Source: Corynebacterium hansenii
GTDB lineage: Bacteria; Actinomycetota; Actinomycetes; Mycobacteriales; Mycobacteriaceae
Length of the DNA stretch: 64,000 nucleotides
NCBI RefSeq assembly: GCF_030408795.1
Contig: NZ_CP047211.1
Span: 2,976,001 to 3,040,000, forward strand
Reading direction: 5' to 3'
Shown: positions 45,254-54,073 of the stretch, one piece after another
How the letters are laid out: the number at the start of each line of letters is the position of its first letter
Position numbering within the stretch: position 1 is the stretch's first letter
Notes under the pieces: model-generated
What the model was told of the DNA's origin: nothing
The model's input: only the letters and a program-made list of their open reading frames with translations
The model's database searches: none
Position numbers and translations under genes: made by a program

Positions 45254-45385
45254 TCGCGTTCGCCGCGTCATCTGGCCCGGACAGGCCGACGGACCGCACG
45301 GACCGCACGGACCGCCGGCCGAAACCAATGGCGGCTCAACCCATCGGCGGCTCAGCCCATCGGCACCGTCAGCCCACCGGCACCG

Positions 45386-46825
45386 TCAGACCACCAGGCC
45401 CAGCAGCATCACGGTGATCAAGCCGACGACGGACAGGATCGTCTCCATCAGCGACCACGTCTTGAGGGTCTGCGGCACGGTCATGCCGAAGTACTCCTTG
45501 ACCAGCCAGAAGCCGGCGTCGTTGACGTGCGAGAAGAACACGGAACCGGCGCCGATGGCCAGCACCATCAGGGCGGTCGTCGCGGGGTCCAGGCCGGTCG
45601 CGATGGGCGCCATGATCCCGGCGGCGGTGATGGTGGCGACCGTGGCGGATCCCGTCGCCAAGCGGATGAACACCGCCACCAGCCACGCCGCCAGCAGCGG
45701 CGAGATGGCCGCCCCCGACAGCCAATCGCCGATGACGCCGGCGACGCCGGACGCGACCAGGGTCTCCTTGAAGCCGCCGCCGGCGCCGACGATGAGCAGG
45801 ATGCCGGCGATGCCCGCGAAGGATGCGCCGACCAGGTCGGAGACCTCCTTCAGGCCGCGGCCGCCGCGCATGCCGAGCACCCACATCGCGTACAGCGACG
45901 TCGCCAGCAGCGCCACGAGCGGCGTGCCCGCGAACATCACCAGCGAATGGGCCGGATTGCCGGTGCCGCCGGCCCACGCCGTTTCCACGAGGGTGCGCAG
46001 GAGCATCAGCACCACGGGCAGGAGCACGACCGACAACGACACCGCGACGCCGGGGCGGTCCTCCTCCGCGACGGGCTCGCCGGCGGTGAAGGTGTCCGGG
46101 GCGGGGATGGGCACCCACCGCGCCATGAACTTGCCCGCCACCGGGCCGGCCAGCACCACGCACGGCACCGCGACGATGAGGCCCAGCCCCAGCGTCAGCC
46201 CCAGGTTCGCGCCGAGCGCGTCGATGGCGATCAGCGGCCCAGGGTGCGGCGGCACCAGGCCGTGCAGCGCCGACAGGCCGGCCAGCGCCGGGATGCCCAG
46301 CAGGATGACGGGCTGTCGCGCACGCTTCGCCGCCAGCATGACGACGGGGATGAGCAGCACCACGCCGACCTCGAAGAACAGCGGGATGCCGATGACGAAC
46401 GCCAGCGCCGCCATCACCCACGGCAGCTTCCCCGCGGTCGTGCGGTCGAGGAAACCCTCGACGATCGCGTCGGCGCCGCCGGATTTCACCAGCAGCATGC
46501 CGATGATCGCGCCGAGCGCGATGAGCACGCCCGTGCCGCCGACCGTCGACCCGACGCCCTTGGTGAAGGCGGTGAACGTATCGGTCAGGCCGATGCCCGC
46601 CACCAGTGCGAGCACCGCCGAACCCAGCATCAGCGACAGGAACGGATGCAGCTTGCCCCACACGATGAGCGCCACGATGGCGGCGATGCCCACCAGCGCC
46701 GCGATGACCAGCTGCGCGGGTCCGGCGGTGGTCAACGGGGCGGTGGCGTCGGCGGCGAGATAAGAGGTGGAGAGATTGGAAGTGGCGAGATCAGAGGTCC
46801 CGAGATGAGAGGAGGCGGCGATCAT
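45386..46825 (-). CDS. gntP: Gluconate permease (GntP family)
   Basis: 479 residues, about twelve to fourteen helices. Proton-coupled uptake of gluconate. GLVPPHPGPLIAIDALGANLG and GSATVATITAAGIMAP are the family's conserved boxes, and HVNDAGFWLVKEYFGM the C-terminal one. The first 30 residues are a polar extension rich in Ser/Thr (SHLGTSDLATSNLSTSYLA) absent from typical members; an internal start is possible. ATG 46825 overlaps the gntK stop (ATGA), so translation is coupled. Confidence 0.93.
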   Translation of the reverse strand: MIAASSHLGTSDLATSNLSTSYLAADATAPLTTAGPAQLVIAALVGIAAIVALIVWGKLHPFLSLMLGSAVLALVAGIGLTDTFTAFTKGVGSTVGGTGVLIALGAIIGMLLVKSGGADAIVEGFLDRTTAGKLPWVMAALAFVIGIPLFFEVGVVLLIPVVMLAAKRARQPVILLGIPALAGLSALHGLVPPHPGPLIAIDALGANLGLTLGLGLIVAVPCVVLAGPVAGKFMARWVPIPAPDTFTAGEPVAEEDRPGVAVSLSVVLLPVVLMLLRTLVETAWAGGTGNPAHSLVMFAGTPLVALLATSLYAMWVLGMRGGRGLKEVSDLVGASFAGIAGILLIVGAGGGFKETLVASGVAGVIGDWLSGAAISPLLAAWLVAVFIRLATGSATVATITAAGIMAPIATGLDPATTALMVLAIGAGSVFFSHVNDAGFWLVKEYFGMTVPQTLKTWSLMETILSVVGLITVMLLGLVV

Positions 46826-47469
46826 CGCGCGACCTCGTTTCCGGCCGCATCCGTGTCGGTCGTCGCCCCGCCCGCGGGCTCCATGCCCACGTGCGCGAAT
46901 CCGGCGTCGACGATCTCCCGCGGGGTCCCCGCCAGGTCGACGGTGACGCCGTCCTCATCCGAGCCGAGCTGCTCCAGGTCCGCGTACTGGCTGGGCAGCA
47001 GCGACGCCGGCATGAAGTGGCCGGTGCGGTGGGCCAGGCGCCCCTCGATGATCGAGGCGTCGCCATGCAGATGCACGAACACCACGCGCCCGTCGGCCTC
47101 CCGGAGAATGTCACGGTAGCGGCGCTTGAGCGCGGAGCACGTCACGATGGATCCGGGCCGCTCGGCGGTGCGGCCGGCGTCGTCAAGCGAACCGGCGGAA
47201 CCGGCACCCTCCGCGATCGCGGCGCCCCCGGCGACTGCGCCGCCCTCGGCGGCCCGCTGCGACATCCAATCGCGCATGGCCTCCAGCCAGGGGCGGCGGT
47301 CATCGTCGTCGAGGGGATGGCCCGCCGACATCTTGTCGATGTTGGCCTTCGGGTGGAAGTCGTCGGCCTCCGCGTACGGCCAACCGGTCAATTCGGCGGC
47401 CAGCTGTGCGGCGGTGGTTTTGCCGCAGCCGCTGACCCCCATGAACACCAGGTGTGTAAATGCGAACAT
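46822..47469 (-). CDS. gntK: Gluconokinase
   Basis: 215 residues. Phosphorylates gluconate taken up by GntP to 6-phosphogluconate. VFMGVSGCGKTTAA is the Walker A loop, EADDFHPKANIDKMSAGHPLDDDDRRPWL the family's substrate segment, and TCSALKRRYRDILRE the lid. A Gly/Ala insert of about 35 residues (about 75-110) precedes that last box; it contains SLDDAG, encoded by a copy of the repeated word (47178-47188). The start ATG 47469 follows a -10 hexamer by six bases. Confidence 0.95.
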   Translation of the reverse strand: MFAFTHLVFMGVSGCGKTTAAQLAAELTGWPYAEADDFHPKANIDKMSAGHPLDDDDRRPWLEAMRDWMSQRAAEGGAVAGGAAIAEGAGSAGSLDDAGRTAERPGSIVTCSALKRRYRDILREADGRVVFVHLHGDASIIEGRLAHRTGHFMPASLLPSQYADLEQLGSDEDGVTVDLAGTPREIVDAGFAHVGMEPAGGATTDTDAAGNEVAR

Positions 47470-47475
47470 GGGGTG

Positions 47476-47481
47476 AGATTA
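47476..47481 (-). promoter_or_regulatory. -10 element of gntK-gntP, probably leaderless
   Basis: TAATCT on the leftward strand, six bases before ATG 47469; no ribosome site. Confidence 0.5.
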
Positions 47482-47612
47482 TCGGCACGATGCGTTCGCC
47501 GGTGAGCGTTCTTTCACGATTCCGAAGCAGGATGGGATACATGACTTTTCGGCCGTTTCCGTTGACAAGGGCCCAACCCGCCGAATCCGGCCCGCGCCCG
47601 CCCGCCACTGGA

Positions 47613-47618
47613 TACCGT
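47613..47618 (+). promoter_or_regulatory. -10 element of the crotonase gene, probably leaderless
   Basis: TACCGT, then six bases, then ATG 47625. Confidence 0.45.
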
Positions 47619-47624
47619 TGCGCC

Positions 47625-48524
47625 ATGAACACCCGCGATACCGCCACCCCGGCCCACGACCAGCACACGGGCGCCGCCACGGACGACCCGGTGACCATCA
47701 CGTACGAGGAGCTCGATGGCGCGCGCATCGCCGTCGTCGCGCTGAATCGGCCGGCGAAGCTCAACGCGCTGACCATGGCCACGCTCCGCGGCCTCGATGC
47801 CGCGGCGAAGTCGCTGCGCCGCGATCGCGACCTGCGCGGGGTGATTTTCGCGGGCGAGGGGGCGTCGTTCTGCGCCGGCCTGGATTTCGCGTCGGTGATG
47901 AAGAAGCCGCTGGACATCGTCTCCGCGTTCGCCCCGAATCCGCTGGCGCGCGACGGCGCGAACCTGTTCCAGCGGGTGTGCTGGGAGTGGCGCCGCCTGC
48001 CCGCGCCCGTCATCGCGGTGGTCCACGGCCATTGCTACGGCGGCGGCGTGCAGCTGGCGCTTGGCGCGGACTTCCGCGTCACGGCGGCCGATGCCCGCTG
48101 GTCGGTGCTCGAGACCAAATGGGGCCTGATCCCCGACATGTCGGGCGCGCGCACGCTGGCCGACCACGTCGGCGCGGAGCGCGCCCGCTGGCTGACCATG
48201 ACGGGCGAGGAGCTGTCGGGCACGGAGGCCGTCGCGGCCGGGCTGGCCACGGAAACCGCGGATTCGCTTGACGACGCCCACGCGCGGGCCCGCGACATGC
48301 TCCGCCAGTTGATCGGCCGGTCCCCCGACCAGATCGCGGCGACGAAGTCGCTGTTCAATTCGGCGTGGCGCTCCCCGCGCGCCACGTTCCGGGCGGAGCG
48401 CTTCCAGCAGGCGAAGCTGCTGGTCAGCGAAAACGCCGCCCGCGCCCGGGCTGCGGGACTGAAGAAGAGGGCGCCGGATTTCGTCAGCCGCGGGACGCTG
48501 ATCTTCGGCCGGAAGAAGCGCTGA
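47625..48524 (+). CDS. Enoyl-CoA hydratase/isomerase family protein
   Basis: 299 residues of the crotonase fold. The two oxyanion-hole segments are GEGASFCAGLDF (about 82-93) and GHCYGGGVQLALGADFR (about 128-144), followed by ETKWGLIPDMSGARTL. It could act in fatty-acid or amino-acid CoA metabolism; the acyl substrate cannot be told. A repeated-word copy encodes ADSLDDAHARAR (48266-48276). Its last 41 bases overlap the end of the convergent RecB-like gene. Confidence 0.88.
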   Translation: MNTRDTATPAHDQHTGAATDDPVTITYEELDGARIAVVALNRPAKLNALTMATLRGLDAAAKSLRRDRDLRGVIFAGEGASFCAGLDFASVMKKPLDIVSAFAPNPLARDGANLFQRVCWEWRRLPAPVIAVVHGHCYGGGVQLALGADFRVTAADARWSVLETKWGLIPDMSGARTLADHVGAERARWLTMTGEELSGTEAVAAGLATETADSLDDAHARARDMLRQLIGRSPDQIAATKSLFNSAWRSPRATFRAERFQQAKLLVSENAARARAAGLKKRAPDFVSRGTLIFGRKKR

Positions 48525-50343
48525 CGCGGTCCTCCAGATCGCCGACGTAGGGGATCTCGCGGGTGGCGCGGCCGGTGGCCAGCCATTCGCGCACGACGGC
48601 GGTGGACCGGCAGTCGTCCCCGTTGTAGCGCAGCAGTTTCGCGCGGGCTGCGGCGGAGTCCATGCCGGGGCGCGGCTCCGGCGCACCGGCCTGGCCCGCG
48701 TCGCATGCGCCGATGCCGACGGCGTCGCGGTAGAAGGACAGCGACGCCTCGCCGTCGGCGTCTTCGTCGCGCCAGGTGAACCCGGCCAGCGGCGCGACGA
48801 CCTTCAGCCCCAGCCCCGCCGGGCTGATCAGCTGCCGTTTGGTCACGCGGAACAGGTCGACCCATTCCGCGGAGGAGATGAAGCGCTCGATCTCGGCGAC
48901 GTCGGGCACCGCGATGATGCGGGCCGGGCCGGTGGAATCCGGCGCGTGAGCGCCGGCCTCCACGACGAACTCCATGCCCGCGAATCGCTTGGCCGAATGC
49001 CGCAGCCAGTGGTTCTCGCCCTCCGCCGCCCAGCAGTAGGCGCGGAACGTCCGCCCATCGGCGTGCGCGGCGGCCCGGCGCGCCATGAGCCAGTCCCAGA
49101 ACAGCGCGAAATTCCGCGCCTCCGCCTCGCCGCCGAGCCCCTCCGGACCGGGCGGCGCCCACGTCACGTGCGGCACGTAGCCGTCGTCGGGGGTCCAGGC
49201 ACCCCACAGGTACGCGCCGTGCCCGGGGTACGCCTCGAGGTCGACGTCGATTTCCACGTCGGCGCGCGGCGCCGTCGTCTCGCGCACGCGCAGGGCGGCG
49301 GGCTCGCCGAACACCGACAGCAGCGCCAGGTGCCGGTGCTCGCCGGCCCCTTCGGCCCGCGCCAGCTGCCGGATGGTGGTGATCCCCGCCTGCCGGTACT
49401 CGTCGCCGCGGTTGCCCGGCAGCAGCAGCGAGATGTCGTCGGCGGCGCGCAGCTCGTCCTCGCACGCTTCACGCCAGCGGCAGCCGCGGCATTCGCGGAT
49501 CTTGCGCGGCGCCAGCGGCCATTCGCCGACGCGCCATTCGATTCCGTCGACCTTCGGCGCCGGCGGCGGGCCATTTTCGCTTGACGACGCTCCCCCGCCC
49601 GCACCGGGCATCTGCTCCCGGCCCCGGGCTTCGTGGCGCTCCACGGCGTGGATGGCTGCCCGTGCGCGTCGCAAAGCAGTGCGGTACGCGGCGACCCGAG
49701 GGCCCTCGTCGGCGACGACCACCCGCGTCGGGTCGGCGCCGATGCCCCCGACCAGCCCGCACGAGGCGCCGAGCCGGTGCAGCAGCGCGGCGGCTTGGCC
49801 CAAGCGCACGGCGTCGGCGGCGTTGTGGCGCAGCTTCAGCGCCTCATCGGCCACGATGCCCTCGCGCAGCGTCCGGCCCAGGACCCCCGGGCGGCCCAGG
49901 CGGGCGACGGGGAGGATGCGGGCGGCCTCCGTGCGGCGGCGGCGCGGCTCCAGCAGCTTGTGCGCGGCGATGAGCACCGGCAGATAGCCGTCGCCGAGGC
50001 GGACCAGCAGGTCGGGGCGGGACTCCTCCGCGATGCCGGAGAAGGCGCGGTCCCCCGGCGGCCGCGCGTGGCTGAGCACGCCGCCGACGATGAGGTCCGC
50101 CCCGGCGGCGATGGCCTCCAGCGTGTCCAGATCGGCGTCGGGCCCCGGTTCGATGACCGTCGGATCGGGCAGCGCGGCAATCACCGATGCGCGGTGATGC
50201 GCGCCCAACTCCGCGCGCCGCCGCGCCGATTCCGGCTCCCCCGGGCGCCGCGGCCCGGCCAGGCGATCGCGGACCAGCCGATACCGGCACCCGACCAAAT
50301 CGGGCCCGGTCACCGGCTGCGGGACGGTATCCTCGGTGTTCAC
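48484..50343 (-). CDS. RecB-family nuclease, TM0106-like, with C-terminal RNase H-like domain
   Basis: 619 residues. The N-terminal half resembles RecB-type nucleases: an early Cys (GCRYRLVRDRLAG), RPDLLVRLGDGYLPVLIAAHK with metal-binding Asp and Lys, and the cluster CRGCRWREACEDEL, a four-Cys Fe-S pattern together with the early Cys. The C-terminal half (from about 370) begins VEIDVDLEAYPG and ends YNGDDCRSTAVVREWL, an RNase_H-like domain (PF13482). Function in DNA repair or defence is unproven. A linker between the domains holds two copies of the repeated word (49579-49589, 49667-49677). Start GTG 50343. Confidence 0.8.
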   Translation of the reverse strand: MNTEDTVPQPVTGPDLVGCRYRLVRDRLAGPRRPGEPESARRRAELGAHHRASVIAALPDPTVIEPGPDADLDTLEAIAAGADLIVGGVLSHARPPGDRAFSGIAEESRPDLLVRLGDGYLPVLIAAHKLLEPRRRRTEAARILPVARLGRPGVLGRTLREGIVADEALKLRHNAADAVRLGQAAALLHRLGASCGLVGGIGADPTRVVVADEGPRVAAYRTALRRARAAIHAVERHEARGREQMPGAGGGASSSENGPPPAPKVDGIEWRVGEWPLAPRKIRECRGCRWREACEDELRAADDISLLLPGNRGDEYRQAGITTIRQLARAEGAGEHRHLALLSVFGEPAALRVRETTAPRADVEIDVDLEAYPGHGAYLWGAWTPDDGYVPHVTWAPPGPEGLGGEAEARNFALFWDWLMARRAAAHADGRTFRAYCWAAEGENHWLRHSAKRFAGMEFVVEAGAHAPDSTGPARIIAVPDVAEIERFISSAEWVDLFRVTKRQLISPAGLGLKVVAPLAGFTWRDEDADGEASLSFYRDAVGIGACDAGQAGAPEPRPGMDSAAARAKLLRYNGDDCRSTAVVREWLATGRATREIPYVGDLEDRVSASSGRRSASRG

Positions 50344-50473
50344 GATGCAACCAGAGTATCGCCCGGCCGGAACCGGGGTTAATCTGGTTACGAGACCACG
50401 ATCCGCGGCCCGCGCCGCGGCGCAGCTCGATCGACGAAACGAACGAAGACTCCGACCGCAGATTAGGGATTCC

Positions 50474-51226
50474 ATGAGCTTCTTGGGCGACTACCGCGAC
50501 CGCCGCCGCGAAACGAAACTGAAGCTGAAGGCCGCGAAGGCCAAGGCGAAGGAAGACGCGAAGCACGAGGCGAAGCTGAAGGACAAGGCGTACCGCGATG
50601 GCCTCAAGGCCGCCGAGGTCGAGCGCAAGCGCGATTCGAGGGCCGCCAAGAAGGAAGCCAAGCGCGACCGGAAGCTGGACAAGCGCGCCACCAAGCGGGC
50701 CGAGAAGATCCGCAAGGCGGGGTGGAAGGACGAGAAGAAGGCCCTCAAGGCCAAGCACAAGCACCAGACGCGCATGGCGGAGAAGATCCTCCAGCAGCAG
50801 CGCAGCCGCGGCGTCACCTCCGACAAGGCGAAGGGCTGGGTCGGCGCCGCCCGCCTGCTGCTGCCCGTGGCCCTGCCGCTCGGCTACCGGCTGCTGACGT
50901 TCGCGCAGAACCGCGGCCAGGACGCCTCCGCCCGCCGCTTCGGCGTGACCGGCGACGCCGTGGCCCGCCACCACGGTTACGGCGCCCCGCTGCGCGCCCG
51001 CATCGAGGGCATCCACGGTTCGCTGGACCGCCTGGAGAAGTCGAAGGCGTCGGGCACGATGGGCTTCGTCAAGGACGCCCGCAGCCGCCTGGACCTGCTC
51101 GTCGACGCCATCGAGACGGCCGAGCACATGACGCCGGACCAGCGCCGCCGCGCGCACATGTCCATCTCCGCGGAGCTCGACGGCATCGATTCCGAGATCA
51201 TGGCCAAGATGGGCCTGACCGCCTAG
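50474..51226 (+). CDS. DUF6474-like lysine-rich protein
   Basis: 250 residues. The first 110 residues are a Lys/Arg/Ala/Glu-rich predicted coiled coil, followed by a hydrophobic segment (about 125-145, GAARLLLPVALPLGYRLL) that could be a membrane anchor, then a helical C-terminal domain (HGSLDRLEKSKASGTMGFVKDARSRLDLLVDAIETAEHM). It resembles actinobacterial DUF6474 proteins; no function is known to me. ATG 50474 follows TTAGGGATTCC. Confidence 0.72.
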   Translation: MSFLGDYRDRRRETKLKLKAAKAKAKEDAKHEAKLKDKAYRDGLKAAEVERKRDSRAAKKEAKRDRKLDKRATKRAEKIRKAGWKDEKKALKAKHKHQTRMAEKILQQQRSRGVTSDKAKGWVGAARLLLPVALPLGYRLLTFAQNRGQDASARRFGVTGDAVARHHGYGAPLRARIEGIHGSLDRLEKSKASGTMGFVKDARSRLDLLVDAIETAEHMTPDQRRRAHMSISAELDGIDSEIMAKMGLTA

Positions 51227-51236
51227 ACCCGCCATC

Positions 51237-51278
51237 GCCGGCCGGACCGCCCTTCCCGGGTGGGCCGGCCGGCTTTTT
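51237..51278 (+). terminator. Intrinsic terminator of the DUF6474 gene
   Basis: GCCGGCCGG (51237-51245) and CCGGCCGGC (51265-51273), directly followed by TTTTT. Confidence 0.85.
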
Positions 51279-51439
51279 CACGCCCGGTCCCCGCACGTGA
51301 ACGCAGCGAACGCGGGGCCTCGGCTCCGGGAACCGTGAATGACCGAAAAATGAACCTTTCGTTAATTCCCCCCTCATCGGGGTGAACTGTCGCTGCCCCG
51401 AATTGGCGATACAGGTACTGGCCAAGTGTCATGTAGAGC

Positions 51440-53143
51440 ATGACTTTCGCCTCGGGCTCCTCCCCCTCGTCGCCGACGCCGTCCCGCCGCACCGTCCTCA
51501 AGGCCGGTGCCGCCACCGCCGCCCTCGTCGGCACGTCGAGCCTCGCCGGCCGCTTCACCGCCGCGGCCCAGGAAGCCGCGCAGCAGGCCGTCGACGCCGG
51601 CGGCCACGCCGTCTTCCAGCACGGCGTCGCATCCGGCGATCCGCTGCCCGACTCCGTCCTCCTGTGGACCCGCGCCACCTCCAACCCGGACGACATCCCC
51701 GGTTCCGGCGCCGGCACCGTCGTCAAGCTGCTCTGCGAGGTGGCCACCGACGACTCCTTCTCCGAGATCGTCCTGTCCGGCGAGACCACCGCCTCCCCGG
51801 ACAACGACAACACCGTCAAGCTCGACGCCACCGGCCTGAGGCCCGACACCCGGTACTGGTACCGCTTCACGGTCGCCGACGGCGAGTACGCCGGGCAGGT
51901 CTCCCCCATCGGCCGCACGCGCACCGCCCCGGCCGCCTCGGCGACGCCCGACAAGCTCGGCATCGCGTTGACCTCCTGCGCCAACTGGGAAGCGGGCTAC
52001 TTCTCCGCCTACCGCGACATGGCGGACAACCCGGACGTCGACGTCATCATGTGCGTCGGCGACTACCTGTACGAATACGCCAGCGGCGAATACGCGGCCA
52101 AGGACGGCGCCATCCGCAACCATGAGCCGGCGCACGAGATCATCTCGCTGTCCGACTACCGCCGCCGCTACGGCCACTACCGCACCGACGCCGACCTGCA
52201 GGCCGCCCACGCCGCCAAGCCGTGGCTGGTGACCTGGGACGACCACGAAATCGCCGACGACGCCCACGCCACCGGCGCCGACAATCACTCCCCCGAAAGC
52301 GAAGGCGACTACGCCGCCCGCCGCGACGCCGCCTACCAGGCGTACCTGGAGTGGCTGCCCGTGCGCGCCACCCCGCTGTCCCAGGGCGGCCACCTCTACC
52401 GCGCCTTCGCCTACGGCACCCTGGCGGACATCACGATGCTCGACCTGCGCACCTACCGCGACAAGGCCCCCGAGTTCGTCAACGCCCGCGACACCGACGA
52501 CGAGAACCGCACGATGCTCGGCTCCGAGCAGATGAAGTTCCTGCACAACCGGTGGTCGACGTCGTCGGCGTCGTGGAACCTGGTCGGCAATTCCGTGATG
52601 TTCACCCCGGTGCTCATCCCGCCGCTGGACCCGCAGACCTCCGGCGCGATCACCGAGCTGATGGGCCTGCCGCAGGAGGGCATCCCCTACAACTCCGACC
52701 AGTGGGACGGCTACGCCCATGAGCGCCGCCGCCTGATCCAGATCATGTCCGAGCAGGGGCTCGACAACGTCGTGTTCCTGACCGGCGACATCCACTCCTC
52801 GTGGGCCTGCGACGTGCCGGTGGCGCCCGGCCGCTACCCCGCCGACGGCGTCGCCGCCGCGGAGATCGTGTGCACGTCCGTCAGCTCGCCGAACATCGAC
52901 GACATCGTGAAGTTGCCGCCGCGCAACCCCATTTCGCTCGCCGCCGAGCAGGCGCTGTCCACGGCCAACCGCCACGTGAAGTGGGTGGAGTTCGACAACC
53001 ACGGCTACGTCAGCGTCCATGTCCGCGCCGATGAGATCGTGGCCGAGTACCGCTTCGTCGACGACAAGACCGTGCCCAACCGCCCGCTGCACACCGCCGC
53101 GCGGTACCGGGTGCGCCGCGGCGAGGGCGTGTCGCCCGCGTAG
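51440..53143 (+). CDS. phoD: Alkaline phosphatase/phosphodiesterase PhoD, Tat-exported
   Basis: 567 residues. Secreted metallophosphatase releasing phosphate from organic esters. The leader SRRTVLKAGAATAALVG is a clear twin-arginine signal. An N-terminal beta-sandwich (about 55-165) precedes the catalytic domain: LTSCANWEAGY, MCVGDYLYEY, WDDHEIADDA, and FLTGDIHSSWA hold the Fe/Ca ligands of the PhoD family. Expression under phosphate limitation is usual; the upstream 51300-51430 contains TTCGTTAATT but I cannot name a Pho-box with confidence. Confidence 0.95.
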   Translation: MTFASGSSPSSPTPSRRTVLKAGAATAALVGTSSLAGRFTAAAQEAAQQAVDAGGHAVFQHGVASGDPLPDSVLLWTRATSNPDDIPGSGAGTVVKLLCEVATDDSFSEIVLSGETTASPDNDNTVKLDATGLRPDTRYWYRFTVADGEYAGQVSPIGRTRTAPAASATPDKLGIALTSCANWEAGYFSAYRDMADNPDVDVIMCVGDYLYEYASGEYAAKDGAIRNHEPAHEIISLSDYRRRYGHYRTDADLQAAHAAKPWLVTWDDHEIADDAHATGADNHSPESEGDYAARRDAAYQAYLEWLPVRATPLSQGGHLYRAFAYGTLADITMLDLRTYRDKAPEFVNARDTDDENRTMLGSEQMKFLHNRWSTSSASWNLVGNSVMFTPVLIPPLDPQTSGAITELMGLPQEGIPYNSDQWDGYAHERRRLIQIMSEQGLDNVVFLTGDIHSSWACDVPVAPGRYPADGVAAAEIVCTSVSSPNIDDIVKLPPRNPISLAAEQALSTANRHVKWVEFDNHGYVSVHVRADEIVAEYRFVDDKTVPNRPLHTAARYRVRRGEGVSPA

Positions 53144-53505
53144 GCGCCCTCTTCCCGGTCCCGGCTCCGGCCGACCGACCGACGGCCCCGGACGCCCGCC
53201 AGTGGCGCCCGGGGCCGTTTTGCGTGGCTTCCCGGGCTCACTCCTGCGGCGAGCGCCGCGATGTGACGAATTCCACCCGACTTTGCGGACCATCCGCACA
53301 TTTCGTTTAACCCGCCGCATAGTACTTTTGCTTCTCGACGCCTATGCGGAATCCGAATCGACTGAGAATTCACCGAGATTCGCCGCAATTGAAGCGCCCG
53401 ACCATTAAATCCGTATACAATTCGATGCAAGACCGAGATCACACCAGAGAAGGCATGACGGTGCACGTGACGGCGCCGATGCCACCCACCACAGATAGGG
53501 AAGAC
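53144..53505. other. 362-base region upstream of lsr2
   Basis: Contains the phoD terminator, then from about 53300 to 53450 the most AT-rich stretch near this gene, with a TACAAT -10 candidate at 53416-53421 and a variant repeated word GCTTCTCGACGCC (53330-53342). AT-richness would suit autoregulation by Lsr2, an inference. Confidence 0.5.
53183..53221 (+). terminator. Intrinsic terminator of phoD
   Basis: CGGCCCCGG (53183-53191) and CCGGGGCCG (53209-53217), with an inner CGCC/GGCG stem, followed by TTTTGCG. Confidence 0.8.
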
Positions 53506-53859
53506 ATGGCGCGCAAAGAAGTAATCCAGTACATCGACGATCTAGACGGCACCGCGCTGGACGCGGAAGAGGTCAAGGTCGTTCGTTTCGGCTACCAGGG
53601 CCGCAATTACTACCTGGACCTTTCCGCAGACAATGCGGAGAAGTTCGACGAAATGATCCGCCCGTACGTGGAAAAGGCCCACGCCGACGATTCGGCGCCG
53701 GCCACCCGCACCCGCCGCGGCGGCAACCCGAATTCCACGAAGCAGCGCGAGCGCAACCGCATCATCCGCCAGTGGGCGAAGGACCGCGGCATGGACGTCG
53801 CCGACCGCGGCGCACTGCCGAAGGCGATCATCGACGAGTACGAGGCCTCGCACTCCTAG
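53506..53859 (+). CDS. lsr2: Lsr2-type nucleoid-associated protein (CgpS-like)
   Basis: 117 residues. H-NS-like protein that bridges AT-rich DNA and silences foreign genes. The N-terminal dimerisation domain (ARKEVIQYIDDLDGTALDAEEVKVVRFGYQGRNYYLDL) and the C-terminal DNA-binding domain (RERNRIIRQWAKDRGMDVADRGALPKAIIDEYEA) are complete. The minor-groove motif, RGR in M. tuberculosis Lsr2, reads RGA here. ATG 53506 follows GGGAAG and gives the standard beginning MARKE. Immediately after the stop a 20-base duplication repeats the end of the gene. Confidence 0.95.
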   Translation: MARKEVIQYIDDLDGTALDAEEVKVVRFGYQGRNYYLDLSADNAEKFDEMIRPYVEKAHADDSAPATRTRRGGNPNSTKQRERNRIIRQWAKDRGMDVADRGALPKAIIDEYEASHS

Positions 53860-53881
53860 AAGAGGCCCCGCACTCCTAGAA
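53842..53881 (+). repeat. 20-base tandem duplication of the lsr2 3' end
   Basis: GAGGCCTCGCACTCCTAGAA (53842-53861) is followed by GAGGCCCCGCACTCCTAGAA (53862-53881), 19 of 20 identical, both including the TAG stop. Confidence 0.9.
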
Positions 53882-54073
53882 TCGGATGCGCGAGCCCCGG
53901 AGCCGAGCCGAGCGCCGGTTCCGGGAGCCCGTGCGGGCGCCCGCCCGATGTCCGGCGACGGCGCAGCGGAACGGGGCCCGCAGGCAACTATTCGACATCG
54001 TCCCGCGTGACGGTTCCGGGCGCTCCCGGGCCGGCCCCGCGGGTTCCGGGCGCCCGAAAGGGGATGGGTCCCG

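Larger units (their letters stand above)
45089..45385. other. Gene-free interval between sodA and gntP
   Basis: 297 bases between convergent genes, with two terminator hairpins (45103-45121, 45210-45253), one copy of the repeated word (45133-45143), and short tandem repeats: GGACCGCAC at about 45291-45315 and GGCTCA-CCCATCGGC-like units at 45332-45385. Confidence 0.6.
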
